Source: Marinisporobacter balticus (GTDB lineage Bacteria; Bacillota; Clostridia; Peptostreptococcales; Thermotaleaceae). Taken from it: 64,000 nt of DNA. The stretch lies in contig NZ_SLWV01000007.1 in the NCBI RefSeq assembly GCF_004345705.1, positions 73,696 to 137,695 of the forward strand, in the 5' to 3' direction. The translations under genes and the position numbers were made by a program. The notes beneath the pieces are model-generated. The model did no database searches. It was not told where the DNA came from and saw nothing but the letters and a program-made list of their open reading frames with translations. Below, one piece after another: positions 1 through 8,485 of this stretch (the first letter of the stretch is position 1; every line of letters starts with the position of its first letter).

Positions 1-291
1 ATTGATTGTTCTTAAAACTTCGTTGTTATATATTGCATAAGTACTAGACAATAGTACAATCGGTACTAAAAAGATATAACTAATGCTTTTATTTAAATCG
101 ATTTTTCTATGCAAAATCCATATTGCTCCTAAAATAACCACGCCATGATAGATTACTGCTGAAACCCCAATATCATCCTCCGTAAAGAAATAGTTTACCA
201 AAAGTCCTATGATAAAAGCTGCCCCTATAGCCTTTAACTTTTCAGCGATTGGTTTGTTTTCATCTATTAACATTCTTTCTGATTTTTCCAT
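1..291 (-). CDS. DUF4173-like membrane protein, partial (runs off the window)
   Basis: Only the N-terminal 97 codons are present; the reading frame is open to base 1. The ATG at 291 follows an AGGAGGGAT ribosome binding site, which decides the start. The translation begins MEKSERMLIDENKPIAEKLK and continues as hydrophobic segments, a polar N-terminus followed by membrane helices as in DUF4173/DUF4153 proteins. It follows a small XRE regulator and a DUF2975 protein on the same strand, a grouping common in Firmicutes. Its function is unknown. The family call rests on N-terminal character and neighbours and could be wrong because most of the protein lies outside the window. Confidence 0.6.
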   Translation of the reverse strand, partial: MEKSERMLIDENKPIAEKLKAIGAAFIIGLLVNYFFTEDDIGVSAVIYHGVVILGAIWILHRKIDLNKSISYIFLVPIVLLSSTYAIYNNEVLRTIN

Positions 292-327
292 AATATCCCT
301 CCTACCCAATAATTGATCCTCATTATC

Positions 328-546
328 TTAAAACTTTACTTCATCTCCCACATATTCCAACAAATCCCCTGGCTGACAATCTAGTTCCTTACAGATGGCT
401 TCAAGCGTAGTAAATCTTATGGCCTTTGCTTTGTTATTTTTTAATATAGATAAATTTGCATTGGTAATACCTACTCGCTCTGCAAGATCTGTTAGGGAGA
501 TTTTTCGCTTTGCCATCATCACATCTAAGTTTACAATAATTGCCAT
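328..546 (-). CDS. Small XRE-family HTH regulator (YozG-like)
   Basis: A 72-residue protein that is almost entirely one Cro/C1-type helix-turn-helix. The segment around residues 14-40 (KRKISLTDLAERVGITNANL) contains the two helices, and the C-terminus reads LDCQPGDLLEY, typical of the minimal YozG/YdaS-type regulators. The start ATG at 546 has a G-rich Shine-Dalgarno sequence just upstream. It lies 12 bp after the DUF2975 gene and 36 bp before the DUF4173-like gene, so the three probably share a transcript. Regulators of this size usually control their own membrane-protein operon; that role here is inferred. Confidence 0.8.
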   Translation of the reverse strand: MAIIVNLDVMMAKRKISLTDLAERVGITNANLSILKNNKAKAIRFTTLEAICKELDCQPGDLLEYVGDEVKF

Positions 547-558
547 AATAACCCCCCC

Positions 559-1059
559 CTAAATCGTAAAATCATTTTCTTCTTTTACTGCAACCGCTTG
601 CTCAAATACTTTTGATAAAATCAAAATAAAGCATCCTGCAAAGAAAAAGATAAAAAACTCCATATCCGTATGAACTCCTTTCATATCAATGGTTATGAGA
701 TTAAATGCTACATACTTTGGATTGATAAAGAAATTGATTAAATAGCAAAAGGTAATAATAAAACATGCTATAGCTATATTTCTTAGTCTTATTGCATTTT
801 CTATTATAAATGGATTTACATGGATTAAAGAATCCACAATTTTTCTCAAATGGTAAATGATTAAGATTAAAGAAAACGTACCGATTAAAAATAAAGTATA
901 GATACTCATTTTTCTAATCATACTGATGTTTAAATCATTTGAAGACAATACATTTTTAGATAGATATAAAAACATCCCGACCCCAATGATCAATAAAATA
1001 TTTAACATGATTCTTAATAAACTTGTTAAAGAACCCTTTCCATAGTATTTCATATACAA
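559..1059 (-). CDS. DUF2975 four-helix membrane protein
   Basis: A 166-residue protein with four predicted membrane segments, at about residues 14-35, 50-68, 89-108 and 130-150, and short polar ends. This is the size and topology of DUF2975 proteins, which are regularly followed by a minimal XRE regulator as here. No catalytic motif is visible and the biochemical role is unknown. The ATG at 1059 is preceded by GAGG. It is the first gene of the transcript that also carries the XRE and DUF4173-like genes. A good sigma-A promoter lies about 110 bp upstream. Confidence 0.75.
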   Translation of the reverse strand: MYMKYYGKGSLTSLLRIMLNILLIIGVGMFLYLSKNVLSSNDLNISMIRKMSIYTLFLIGTFSLILIIYHLRKIVDSLIHVNPFIIENAIRLRNIAIACFIITFCYLINFFINPKYVAFNLITIDMKGVHTDMEFFIFFFAGCFILILSKVFEQAVAVKEENDFTI

Positions 1060-1163
1060 GCCTCCTCTTTGTTTTTTATTCCTTTATAATAATCTTCTTT
1101 ATCTATTTTTAAGCGCGGCAGCGTCTATAATTTGGAAATATTTTTTTCTTCAATTCCACTATT

Positions 1164-1192
1164 ATATTACCATGCATTTAAATGTTTTTCAA
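1164..1192 (-). promoter_or_regulatory. Sigma-A promoter for the DUF2975 / XRE / DUF4173 operon
   Basis: On the minus strand, TTGAAA (1187-1192) is followed after 17 bp by TAATAT (1164-1169). It reads toward the DUF2975 gene. Prediction from consensus and spacing only. Confidence 0.5.
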
Positions 1193-1232
1193 TATATTTT
1201 TATTGAAAAACGATAATATTTTATTAAAAAAG

Positions 1233-1272
1233 AATAAAAAAAATCCATAGTTTCTTCCAACATGGATTTTTA
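1233..1272 (-). terminator. Intrinsic terminator after the gntR gene
   Basis: Perfect arms AAATCCAT (1241-1248) and ATGGATTT (1262-1269) enclose a 13-nt loop. On the minus strand the hairpin is followed by a run of T. It lies 43 bp beyond the stop of the GntR-family gene. Confidence 0.75.
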
Positions 1273-1314
1273 GCATAATTATTTTATAGATTTGCTACCT
1301 TAAAAATTAACTTT

Positions 1315-2025
1315 TTATCGTTTAAAATAATCTGGGCATTTTTCTTGAAGCATAATCTTATCAAATACAGCTCTTGTCAAATGCGTTTTCATCATTTCGG
1401 CAGCTTCATCACCATTTTTACCCTTTATGGCTTTTAGTATTAATGTATGATCTTGATAGGTAGTTTCCCACGTATCAATAGATGTGCTCACTAAATTTAA
1501 CGTTCTAAATCTACGAAATTGTGCACCTATACGCTGTATACTTTCCCATACGCGACTTTTATTGGTTCCTTTAAATAAAGTTTCATGAAATTCATCATCA
1601 TATTTCATCATCTGTGTATAATTTTTTTCCTTAATACAAAAGCTTTGCATATTTAAATTTGACTCTAAATCAAATAACAGCGCTTGTGGAAATTCTTTTG
1701 CAGCCAGTTTTGCTACGGCACTTTCTAATGTTTCTCTCATAAATCTTGATTCTTCCACCAAATCTAAATCGATCAAAGAAACATAGGTCCCCTTTTGCGG
1801 ATAGGTTTCAATCAAATCTTCTTGTGAAAGCTGTATAAATGCTTCTCTAACAGGTGTTCTACTCACATTTAATAAATCCGCAATTTCCTTTTCTGATATG
1901 CTACATCCTGGTTTTAAATTTAAATTAATAATATTATCACTTAAAATATTGTAAACATATACTCTCGTCGATTCACCTATATTTCTAGCCTTTATATTTA
2001 AATCCATTTCATCACCCTCGTTCAT
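1315..2025 (-). CDS. GntR-family (FadR/FCD subfamily) regulator of the hexuronate locus
   Basis: A 236-residue two-domain regulator. Residues 20-85 form a winged HTH with the GntR signature (ISEKEIADLLNVSRTPVREA). Residues 90-225 match an FCD ligand-binding domain, with the usual metal-ligand residues in DDEFHETLF, QDHTLIL and THLTRA. FCD regulators normally sense the acid or sugar acid whose catabolism they control. It sits on the same strand just past the uxuB terminator, so control of the uxu/TRAP genes is likely. A second ATG six codons in (2007) has its own GAGGGTGAT and may be the true start. A promoter and a perfect 16-bp palindrome upstream suggest autoregulation. Confidence 0.88.
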   Translation of the reverse strand: MNEGDEMDLNIKARNIGESTRVYVYNILSDNIINLNLKPGCSISEKEIADLLNVSRTPVREAFIQLSQEDLIETYPQKGTYVSLIDLDLVEESRFMRETLESAVAKLAAKEFPQALLFDLESNLNMQSFCIKEKNYTQMMKYDDEFHETLFKGTNKSRVWESIQRIGAQFRRFRTLNLVSTSIDTWETTYQDHTLILKAIKGKNGDEAAEMMKTHLTRAVFDKIMLQEKCPDYFKR

Positions 2026-2102
2026 AAAAGTCCTTCTTCGTTTCGCAGAGCATTTTCATCTACCCCTTTTATAAAATCATAATCTGTACACCTAATAGTA
2101 GT

Positions 2103-2118
2103 TAGTAGTATACTACTA
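2103..2118. promoter_or_regulatory. 16-bp perfect palindrome, candidate GntR operator
   Basis: TAGTAGTATACTACTA is its own reverse complement. It lies 20-35 bp downstream of the predicted gntR -10 box and 78 bp before the start codon, a position suited to autorepression. The 8-mer GTATACTA recurs in the dctP promoter at 8485-8492. Confidence 0.5.
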
Positions 2119-2137
2119 TAATTAGAATATCATTACT

Positions 2138-2166
2138 ATTTTATTTGTTTTTTATGCTATTGTCAA
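2138..2166 (-). promoter_or_regulatory. Sigma-A promoter for gntR
   Basis: Minus-strand TTGACA (2161-2166, consensus -35), a 17-bp spacer, then TAAAAT (2138-2143). It reads into the GntR gene across the palindrome at 2103-2118. Confidence 0.6.
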
Positions 2167-2208
2167 ATATATGCTGATTCTAAAAAGTATTATACTGTCA
2201 TTAATTAC

Positions 2209-2258
2209 AAATAAAAATACAGGATTATAGTCTTACTATTAGACTATATATCCTGTAT
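2209..2258 (-). terminator. Intrinsic terminator of the uxu/TRAP operon
   Basis: Two arms of 16 and 17 nt (2218-2233 and 2241-2257) pair with one bulged base, around a 7-nt loop. On the minus strand the hairpin runs into TTTTTATTT. It follows uxuB by 30 bp and separates the operon from gntR. Confidence 0.85.
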
Positions 2259-2286
2259 CTATGATTTGAAAAATTCTTATCTTTTC

Positions 2287-3132
2287 CTATACACCAGAAT
2301 ATGCCATAAATCCACCATCAACAGGAATAACTGTTCCTGTAACAAATCCAGAAGCTTTCTCATCACTAAGCCATAGAAGGGTTCCTAATAAGTCACTTGG
2401 TTCTCCAAATTTTCTCATAGGTGTTTGGCTAATGATTTTTTTAGAACGCTCTGTATAAGAACCATCTTCGTTTATTAATAATTTGTGATTTTGTTGTGTT
2501 AAGAAAAATCCTGGTGCAATGGCGTTCACACGAATTCCAACGCCAGCCATATGTACAGCTAACCATTGTGTAAAGTTACTAATCGCAGCTTTTGCACCAC
2601 TATATGCAGGTACCTTAGTCATTGGACAAGGTGCACTCATAGAAGACATATTAATAATGGTTGATCCTTTTTTATTTACCATTTTTCTAGAAAAAACTTG
2701 TGTAGGAATTAATGTTCCCATAAAGTTTAAGCTAAATACAAAATCAAATCCCTTTGGATCTAAATCAAAGAAAGTAGTAATACTATCATCTTTTTTCTCT
2801 AAGTCTACTAATTCTAAAGTTTCTTTTGTCGTTGTACCCTTTGGATGATTTCCACCTGCCCCATTGATTAAAATATTGCAATCGCCAAGCTGCTTCGCTA
2901 CTTCTTTTTCTGCTTCTATAACACTTTCTTTATTTAATACGTCACAAGCAACCCCTATTGCGATGCCACCATTTTCTCTTATTTCACTGGCAACTGCTTC
3001 TGCTGCTTCTATGCGTAGATCAAGAACAGCAACCTTTGCCCCTTGCTTTGCAAGTTCCTTTGCAAATGCACTACATAAAACGCCGCCACCACCTGTTACA
3101 ACAGCAACTTTCCCTTTTATATTTTCGTTCAT
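2287..3132 (-). CDS. uxuB: D-mannonate oxidoreductase / fructuronate reductase, SDR family
   Basis: Interconverts D-mannonate and D-fructuronate with NAD(P)H in hexuronate breakdown. It is a short-chain dehydrogenase: the Rossmann TGGGGVLCSA loop is at residues 13-22, NGAGGNHP follows, and the YSGAK active-site Tyr and Lys are near residues 177 and 181. The C-terminus FVTGTVIPVDGGFMAYSGV closely resembles Bacillus subtilis UxuB (YjmF), and it is unlike the long-chain E. coli UxuB. The ATG at 3132 is chosen because AAAGGGGAGAAA lies just upstream; a longer frame to 3171 would overlap uxuA and lacks a site. The start is 2 bp after the uxuA stop, so translation is probably coupled. Confidence 0.93.
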   Translation of the reverse strand: MNENIKGKVAVVTGGGGVLCSAFAKELAKQGAKVAVLDLRIEAAEAVASEIRENGGIAIGVACDVLNKESVIEAEKEVAKQLGDCNILINGAGGNHPKGTTTKETLELVDLEKKDDSITTFFDLDPKGFDFVFSLNFMGTLIPTQVFSRKMVNKKGSTIINMSSMSAPCPMTKVPAYSGAKAAISNFTQWLAVHMAGVGIRVNAIAPGFFLTQQNHKLLINEDGSYTERSKKIISQTPMRKFGEPSDLLGTLLWLSDEKASGFVTGTVIPVDGGFMAYSGV

Positions 3133-3134
3133 GA

Positions 3135-4214
3135 TTATTTCTCCCCTTTCATTCTTCCGATTGCTTCCCATAATCCATTTAAATAAGTAGTCCCTAATGC
3201 TCTATCATATAATCCATAGCCAGGTCTTGCACTTTCTCCCCAAATCATTCTTCCGTGATCGGGTCTTGCATATCCTTTAAAGTCTATATCATGATACGCT
3301 TTCATAATTTCAAACATATCTAGTGACCCATCGCTTGTTAAGTGAGAAGCTTCATCAAAGTTTCTTCCCTCATGAATCTTAATATTTCTGATATGTGCAA
3401 AATGAATCCTTCCTTTTTTTCCAAAATAGCGAACCATTTCTGGAATGTCATTCTCAGGATTTGCCCCTAAGCATCCGCTACATAATGTTAATCCATTATA
3501 TGGACTATCTACTAGATTAATAATTCTTTCTAAGTTATCCTTGCAAGTTGTAATTCTTGGTAACCCAAAGATAGACCATGGTGGGTCATCTGGATGGATT
3601 GCCATTTTTATGTCGCATTCCTCTGCTACTGGGATAATTTCATTCAAGAAATATCCTAGATTTTCAAATAATTTTTCTTCATCTACACCTTTATATTGTT
3701 CAAATAAGCTTTTTAATTCCTTTAGTCTTTCAGCTTCCCAACCAGGTAGTTCAAACCCATTTGAGTTATTTTCCATTTCTTCTGCCATTTTGTTCGGATC
3801 AATGTTTTGTACCTTCTCATCCTCATAAGATAAAACATTTGATCCATCTGGTAACTCCTTTGCTAAATCGGACCTTGTCCAGTCAAATACAGGCATAAAA
3901 TTGTAGCATACTACTTTTATGCCAAACTTAGCTAAATTCCTTAAAGTCTCTTTGTAATTCTCTATATACTTATCTCTCGTAGGGAGTCCAAGCTTAATGT
4001 CTTCATGGACATTGACACTTTCAATGACCTCAAGTTCTAGTCCACTGCGTGCTACTTCTTCTTTTAATGCTTTTATTTTCTGGGTAGGCCAAACTTCTCC
4101 AACGGGTACATCAAATAAAGAACCCACAATCCCTGTCATGGCAGGTATTTGTCTTATTTGATTGAGTGTAATGCTATCCTTATCTGAACCATACCATCTA
4201 AATGTCATTTTCAT
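3135..4214 (-). CDS. uxuA: Mannonate dehydratase
   Basis: Dehydrates D-mannonate to 2-keto-3-deoxygluconate. The 359-residue protein has the UxuA hallmarks along its length: MTFRWYG at the start, EVIESVNVHEDIKLG, CYNFMPVFDWTR, the metal-binding MAIHPDDPPW, FAHIRN and a C-terminal YARPDHGR. Length and sequence are close to the Bacillus enzyme. Of several in-frame ATG codons, the one at 4214 is best spaced from AGGAAGTG. The gene lies 16 bp after the RspB-like dehydrogenase and is coupled to uxuB. The next steps (KDG kinase and aldolase) are not encoded in this window. Confidence 0.95.
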   Translation of the reverse strand: MKMTFRWYGSDKDSITLNQIRQIPAMTGIVGSLFDVPVGEVWPTQKIKALKEEVARSGLELEVIESVNVHEDIKLGLPTRDKYIENYKETLRNLAKFGIKVVCYNFMPVFDWTRSDLAKELPDGSNVLSYEDEKVQNIDPNKMAEEMENNSNGFELPGWEAERLKELKSLFEQYKGVDEEKLFENLGYFLNEIIPVAEECDIKMAIHPDDPPWSIFGLPRITTCKDNLERIINLVDSPYNGLTLCSGCLGANPENDIPEMVRYFGKKGRIHFAHIRNIKIHEGRNFDEASHLTSDGSLDMFEIMKAYHDIDFKGYARPDHGRMIWGESARPGYGLYDRALGTTYLNGLWEAIGRMKGEK

Positions 4215-4230
4215 TTTATTCACTTCCTGT

Positions 4231-5250
4231 CTAGTCAAATTTTAAGATGATCTTTTGATTTTCTATATTTTGATCTTCTATTAGTAAAATAGCATCTTTA
4301 ATCTCTGTAAAATGAAATACATGTGAAATCATATCCTTTGCAACAATTTCTTTGTTATTAAACCAATTGACTACTTGAGGAAATTTATGGTTATGTAGTC
4401 TTGACCCTCTTATGTCTAACTCTTTTGCAGTAATGCCTAATTGAGCGATTTCAGATGGTTCTTTGCTAAAACCAATTACAATGATTCTTCCTGCTGGTGT
4501 TGTTAAATTCACTGCATCTTCAAATGATTTTTTATTGCAAACTGCATCGATCACCACATTTACCCCTTGATTATTTGTTTCTTTCATGATTACGTCATTT
4601 GCATTCTCGCGGCTTACATCAATCACGCGATCTGCCCCTAATGCTTTTACTTTCTCAAGTCTTGATCCTACTAAATCAGAGATCATACATTTTGCGCCTA
4701 TTTTTTTCGCAACTTGCAGGATACATTGTCCTACAGGTCCTGCTCCCATAATAAATACAGTGTCCTCTTTTTTAATTTCTCCACGAGAACATACTTGGGC
4801 ACCAATTGTAAATGGTTCGATCATTACGGCTTCTTCAAATGGTAAATCCTTTGAAAGGATATGCAGTGCATCTTCTGGCACCAAACTAAATTCTCTATAT
4901 CCTCCATCTTCATGTACTCCTCTAACCTTTAGTGAAGCACAAACATTTGATCTTCCTGCTTTACATGCATAGCACGCTCCACAACTAACCACTGGATCTA
5001 TGATTACATGATCTCCGACCTTTACCTTAGATACATCTGTTCCTACTTCCTCTACAATACCCACCGCTTCATGTCCAATGATTCTTGGATAGGTAGCTAC
5101 AGGTGAAGTCCCATGATAAATGTGTATATCTGAACCACATATACCCGTTGCTTTAATTTTTACCAATACTTCTTTACTATTTTTAATCTCTGGTTTTTCC
5201 ACATCACATATCTCAATATTGTATGGTGAAACCACTTTGATTGCTTTCAT
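4231..5250 (-). CDS. Zinc-dependent medium-chain dehydrogenase, RspB/LgoD-like
   Basis: A 339-residue alcohol/polyol dehydrogenase. The catalytic zinc site includes GICGSDIHIYHG and GHEAVG. A structural four-cysteine site lies in CGACYACKAGRSNVC, and a Rossmann GAGPVG near residue 170 binds NAD. The stretches VDPVVSCG, GVHEDGG, MIEPFTIGA and GFSKEPSE resemble E. coli RspB, with weaker likeness to L-galactonate dehydrogenase LgoD. The substrate is probably a sugar acid or ketouronate feeding uxuAB, but this is inferred from context. Two ATG codons lie two residues apart; 5250 has the better distance to GAAGGGG, while 5256 almost touches it. Confidence 0.85.
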   Translation of the reverse strand: MKAIKVVSPYNIEICDVEKPEIKNSKEVLVKIKATGICGSDIHIYHGTSPVATYPRIIGHEAVGIVEEVGTDVSKVKVGDHVIIDPVVSCGACYACKAGRSNVCASLKVRGVHEDGGYREFSLVPEDALHILSKDLPFEEAVMIEPFTIGAQVCSRGEIKKEDTVFIMGAGPVGQCILQVAKKIGAKCMISDLVGSRLEKVKALGADRVIDVSRENANDVIMKETNNQGVNVVIDAVCNKKSFEDAVNLTTPAGRIIVIGFSKEPSEIAQLGITAKELDIRGSRLHNHKFPQVVNWFNNKEIVAKDMISHVFHFTEIKDAILLIEDQNIENQKIILKFD

Positions 5251-5305
5251 TATCATTCACCCCTTCGTTTAAGTATATTACCATACTAGTTTATTTAAAA
5301 AAATT

Positions 5306-6583
5306 TTATTTCCCATATAATAAATTGGGTAAAAATAAACTGATTTGTGGAACAAATGTAACAAGCACAAGAACCACAAGACTTACCGCTAAGAAAGGTA
5401 ATATGGCTTTTGCTATCTTTCCTAACGAAATTTTTCCAATACTTGATGCCACAAACAAACATACCCCAACAGGCGGTGTTGTAAGTCCAATGACTAAATT
5501 TAACACGGCAATAATTGCAAACTGTATTGGATCAACCCCAACAGCTGTAACTACTTTTAACAATACTGGAAATAAAATTAATAATGCAGATATGGTTTCC
5601 ATAAACGTTCCTACAAATAATAGCAGTAAGTTTACTAAAATCAATATGACATATTTATTATTGGATATCCCTAACATTAAATCTGCAACCATTTGAGGAA
5701 TTTGTTCACTTGCCATAATCCAAGCAAAAAGGGAAGCAAATCCAACTAAAATCATAATAGATGCCGTTGTTACCATTGATTCTACAATGATTTTCGGTAG
5801 GTCTCTTATCTTTAATTCTTTATATATAAACAATCCTACAACTAATGCATATACAACCGCTACTGCTGATGCTTCTGTAGGTGTAAAGATTCCCCCTAAA
5901 ATTCCTACTAATATAACGATCGTCATCAAAATTGCCCAAAAAGCACCATAAAATGTTTTTCCGATTTCTTTTACGCTTTTTCGTGCTCCCTTTGGATGTT
6001 TTCTTTTTCTAGATATATAATAAGAAACAATCATAAGTCCTATTCCTAGTAAAAATCCTGGTATCGCACCTGCAACGAATAGTTTACTAACAGATATTCC
6101 TGTTAAAGTTCCTGCAATAATCATTGGTAAACTTGGTGGAATAATGGGTCCGATCGTAGAGGATGAAGCTGTAACAGCTGCTGAAAAATCCACTTCATAA
6201 CCTTCTTTTTCCATTGCTGGAATCATGATTGCTCCAATGGATGCTGTATCTGCTAAGGCTGTTCCTGATATTCCTGCAAATATCATGGATGCTCCAATAT
6301 TTGCAAGGCCTAAACCACCTCTTATATGCCCTACTAATGCATTTGAAAAATCTATAATTCTTTCCGTAATGCCACCTCTATTCATAAGGTTTCCAGCCAA
6401 TACGAACCCTGGAATACAAAGGAGTACAAAGGAATCTATTCCTGTATACATCTTTTGGGGTATGATAATTAAGGGTATATCTGCTGAAAGAACATATATA
6501 AAAGAAGATAATCCTAAAGAAAAAGCTACTGGTATACCTAGAAAAAGTAACACCAAAAAGCTAAAGAATAACACTAATACCAT
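5306..6583 (-). CDS. dctM: TRAP transporter large permease (DctM)
   Basis: A 425-residue polytopic protein of about 12 membrane segments and the ion-coupling subunit of a tripartite ATP-independent periplasmic (TRAP) transporter. Family hallmarks include IGAIMIPAMEKEGY, STIGPIIPPSLPMI and a late LTTPPVGVCLFVAS. It exchanges the substrate captured by DctP using a cation gradient. The cargo is predicted to be a hexuronate or related sugar acid because uxuA and uxuB follow. The ATG at 6583 has AGAGGAGATG upstream. A 182-bp gap separates it from dctQ, which is long for this gene pair. Confidence 0.93.
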   Translation of the reverse strand: MVLVLFFSFLVLLFLGIPVAFSLGLSSFIYVLSADIPLIIIPQKMYTGIDSFVLLCIPGFVLAGNLMNRGGITERIIDFSNALVGHIRGGLGLANIGASMIFAGISGTALADTASIGAIMIPAMEKEGYEVDFSAAVTASSSTIGPIIPPSLPMIIAGTLTGISVSKLFVAGAIPGFLLGIGLMIVSYYISRKRKHPKGARKSVKEIGKTFYGAFWAILMTIVILVGILGGIFTPTEASAVAVVYALVVGLFIYKELKIRDLPKIIVESMVTTASIMILVGFASLFAWIMASEQIPQMVADLMLGISNNKYVILILVNLLLLFVGTFMETISALLILFPVLLKVVTAVGVDPIQFAIIAVLNLVIGLTTPPVGVCLFVASSIGKISLGKIAKAILPFLAVSLVVLVLVTFVPQISLFLPNLLYGK

Positions 6584-6765
6584 ATTTTATTCATCTCCTC
6601 TCTATACTATAGATCCATCCATTTTAAATTTAATCTTACAATTGTTCATCACTTACACATAGAAACTTGAGATATCATTTTTTCTTAATGCACTACGATT
6701 CAATTCGTATGGATCTACATAAAATCAAATCACTTCATATTCTATAAAACTTTCATATTGGGTTG
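6584..6765 (-). other. Unusually long dctQ-dctM gap with a distant inverted repeat
   Basis: No credible gene lies in these 182 bp. TAGATCCAT at 6610-6618 is the exact reverse complement of ATGGATCTA at 6709-6717, so the transcript could fold across most of the gap. No clear terminator or promoter was found. Confidence 0.35.
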
Positions 6766-7242
6766 TTATTTTTTTAAATCAACGGCTCCTTCGATAATCT
6801 TTTTCAACCCATATAGTCCTATAAATAAAGGTGCTATAAACATAGCAGAAAATGGTATTGCCATAGGGACGCCCATACTTGGAGAGCTTTGAATACTACC
6901 CAGCTTTACAAAATCAACAGCATAATATGCAACCATACATATAAATGCACAGATCACCGCGTCTACAACCACTTCTAAAATTTTCGCTACTTTTCTAGGT
7001 AAAATACTGATTAGCGTATCTACTTTTACAAATTCTCCTTTTTTCATAGCAATGGGCGCTGCAAAAGCCACAGAACATATAAACAAAATTCTAGATAATT
7101 CTTCTGTCCATGATGGTGCTTTTGGAAGTGCAAATCTAGCAAACACCTGCAATAATACAACCAGTATCATCGCTGTCACACTTAAAAATGTTAACCCTTC
7201 AAAGAAATGATCAATAGATTTAAAAAACTTTTTCAATGGCAT
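6766..7242 (-). CDS. dctQ: TRAP transporter small permease (DctQ)
   Basis: A 158-residue four-helix membrane protein. It shows the DctQ landmarks of a first helix ending VLLQVFARFAL, the motif SWTEELSRILFI, and MGVPMAIPFSAMFI before the last helix. It forms the membrane complex with DctM and receives substrate from DctP. The ATG at 7242 is chosen because GTGAGGGGAAA lies directly upstream; an ATG five codons earlier (7257) would place that site inside the gene. It is preceded by a perfect stem-loop after dctP and followed by a long gap before dctM. Confidence 0.9.
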   Translation of the reverse strand: MPLKKFFKSIDHFFEGLTFLSVTAMILVVLLQVFARFALPKAPSWTEELSRILFICSVAFAAPIAMKKGEFVKVDTLISILPRKVAKILEVVVDAVICAFICMVAYYAVDFVKLGSIQSSPSMGVPMAIPFSAMFIAPLFIGLYGLKKIIEGAVDLKK

Positions 7243-7270
7243 TTTCCCCTCACTCATTTATAGAATTTTC

Positions 7271-7300
7271 AAATCATCTAGAGATTTCCCTAGATGATTT
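7271..7300 (-). other. Intercistronic stem-loop between dctP and dctQ
   Basis: AAATCATCTAG (7271-7281) and CTAGATGATTT (7290-7300) are perfect 11-bp arms around 8 nt. No T-run follows on the minus strand, so it should protect or process RNA or terminate only partly. That would favour the binding protein over the permeases. Confidence 0.6.
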
Positions 7301-7311
7301 AGTATGATGAT

Positions 7312-8328
7312 CTATTTTACTTCTTTAATTTTTTGGTACATTTCATATTGTTCTTCTGTTAAAGCATCTTTAAGCGAAGCTTCTACTTTTGTTCTAAATG
7401 CATCTTGATCTACATCTACAAAATTCATGCCTCTTTCTTGTAATGTTGTTGCTAATGCTTCTTCTTGTTCTAAGAATAATTCATGCTCATATGCTTGTGC
7501 TTCTTTTGCTGCTTCCATCACAACTACTTGTAAATCTTCTGGTAGTGATTCCCATTGTTTTTCACCCATTAAAACATAGATCCAGCTTCTTACGTGCGCT
7601 GTTTTGTTTACATATTTTTGTACTTCATAGAATCCTGCACTATTGATTAATGCTAATGGATTTTCTTGTCCTTCTACAGTTCCTTGTTGTAATCCTGTAA
7701 ATACTTCAGAAAATGCCATTGGTGTTGGCTTTGCACCTAGTGCTTCCCAAGCTTTAACGAATACTGGAACATTTGGAACTCTTACAATCATTCCATTTAA
7801 CTCATCTGGTGTTGTAATGGGTCTATTTGATGTTAAATATCTTGGACCTCTTTCATACCAGAATAATGGTCTTAATCCCGCTTTATCAATAATTTCTTTT
7901 TCTATTTCTTGTCCAATTTCTCCATTTACAATATTTTGTAATGTTTCTGAATCTTTAATCGCATATGGAATTGCCATAGCCCCTACTTTTGGTGCCCAGT
8001 TTTGTAGCGTTTCACCAGAAATAACCATATCTGCTGTTCCTGCTTGAACACCTGTAATATTATCCATTTCATTTCCTAATTGCTCATTTGGATAAACTTT
8101 TACTTCGATTCTTCCATTTGATTTTTCTTTTACTAATTCAGCAAATTTTACAGCACCTTTATGCCAAGTATTTTCTTCATCAGCTGCATGTCCTAATTTG
8201 AAAACAAATTTCTTTTCTTCTTTTTGTTCAGCTACTTCTTCCTTCTTTGCCCCACATCCTGCTAAAATACCTAGTGATAATGCCATTACTAAACCTAAAG
8301 CTAACACCTTCATCAATCTTTTTTTCAT
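7312..8328 (-). CDS. dctP: TRAP transporter substrate-binding lipoprotein (DctP)
   Basis: A 338-residue solute-binding lipoprotein. Residues 1-25 are a lipoprotein signal peptide ending LAGC, with Cys25 the predicted lipidation site, so the protein is tethered outside the membrane. The mature part has the DctP/SiaP fold signatures: KLGHAADEENTWHKGAVKFA near the start, SNRPITTPDELNGMIVRVP with the carboxylate-binding Arg region, and GTVEGQENPL. Linked uxu genes suggest a hexuronate ligand, inferred rather than shown. The ATG at 8328 follows GGGAGG. It heads the operon, about 160 nt downstream of a predicted promoter with an operator-like palindrome. Confidence 0.93.
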   Translation of the reverse strand: MKKRLMKVLALGLVMALSLGILAGCGAKKEEVAEQKEEKKFVFKLGHAADEENTWHKGAVKFAELVKEKSNGRIEVKVYPNEQLGNEMDNITGVQAGTADMVISGETLQNWAPKVGAMAIPYAIKDSETLQNIVNGEIGQEIEKEIIDKAGLRPLFWYERGPRYLTSNRPITTPDELNGMIVRVPNVPVFVKAWEALGAKPTPMAFSEVFTGLQQGTVEGQENPLALINSAGFYEVQKYVNKTAHVRSWIYVLMGEKQWESLPEDLQVVVMEAAKEAQAYEHELFLEQEEALATTLQERGMNFVDVDQDAFRTKVEASLKDALTEEQYEMYQKIKEVK

Positions 8329-8485
8329 TTCTTATTCCTCCCAACTTATTTTGGTTTTCCTAAAAAATTTCACAACCTTTTCATGCATTTGAAAACCTTT
8401 TCTCTAGCATTATAAATATGTAATTATTTCTAAAAGTTTTCATACATGTACCATACATAGAAAAATTCCTAACGGATTCAACTTG

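Noticed and set aside
2519..2848. Plus-strand open frames antisense to uxuB, uxuA, rspB and dctP
   Set aside because: They lie wholly inside strongly supported genes, lack ribosome binding sites and have unnatural composition, so they are chance frames.
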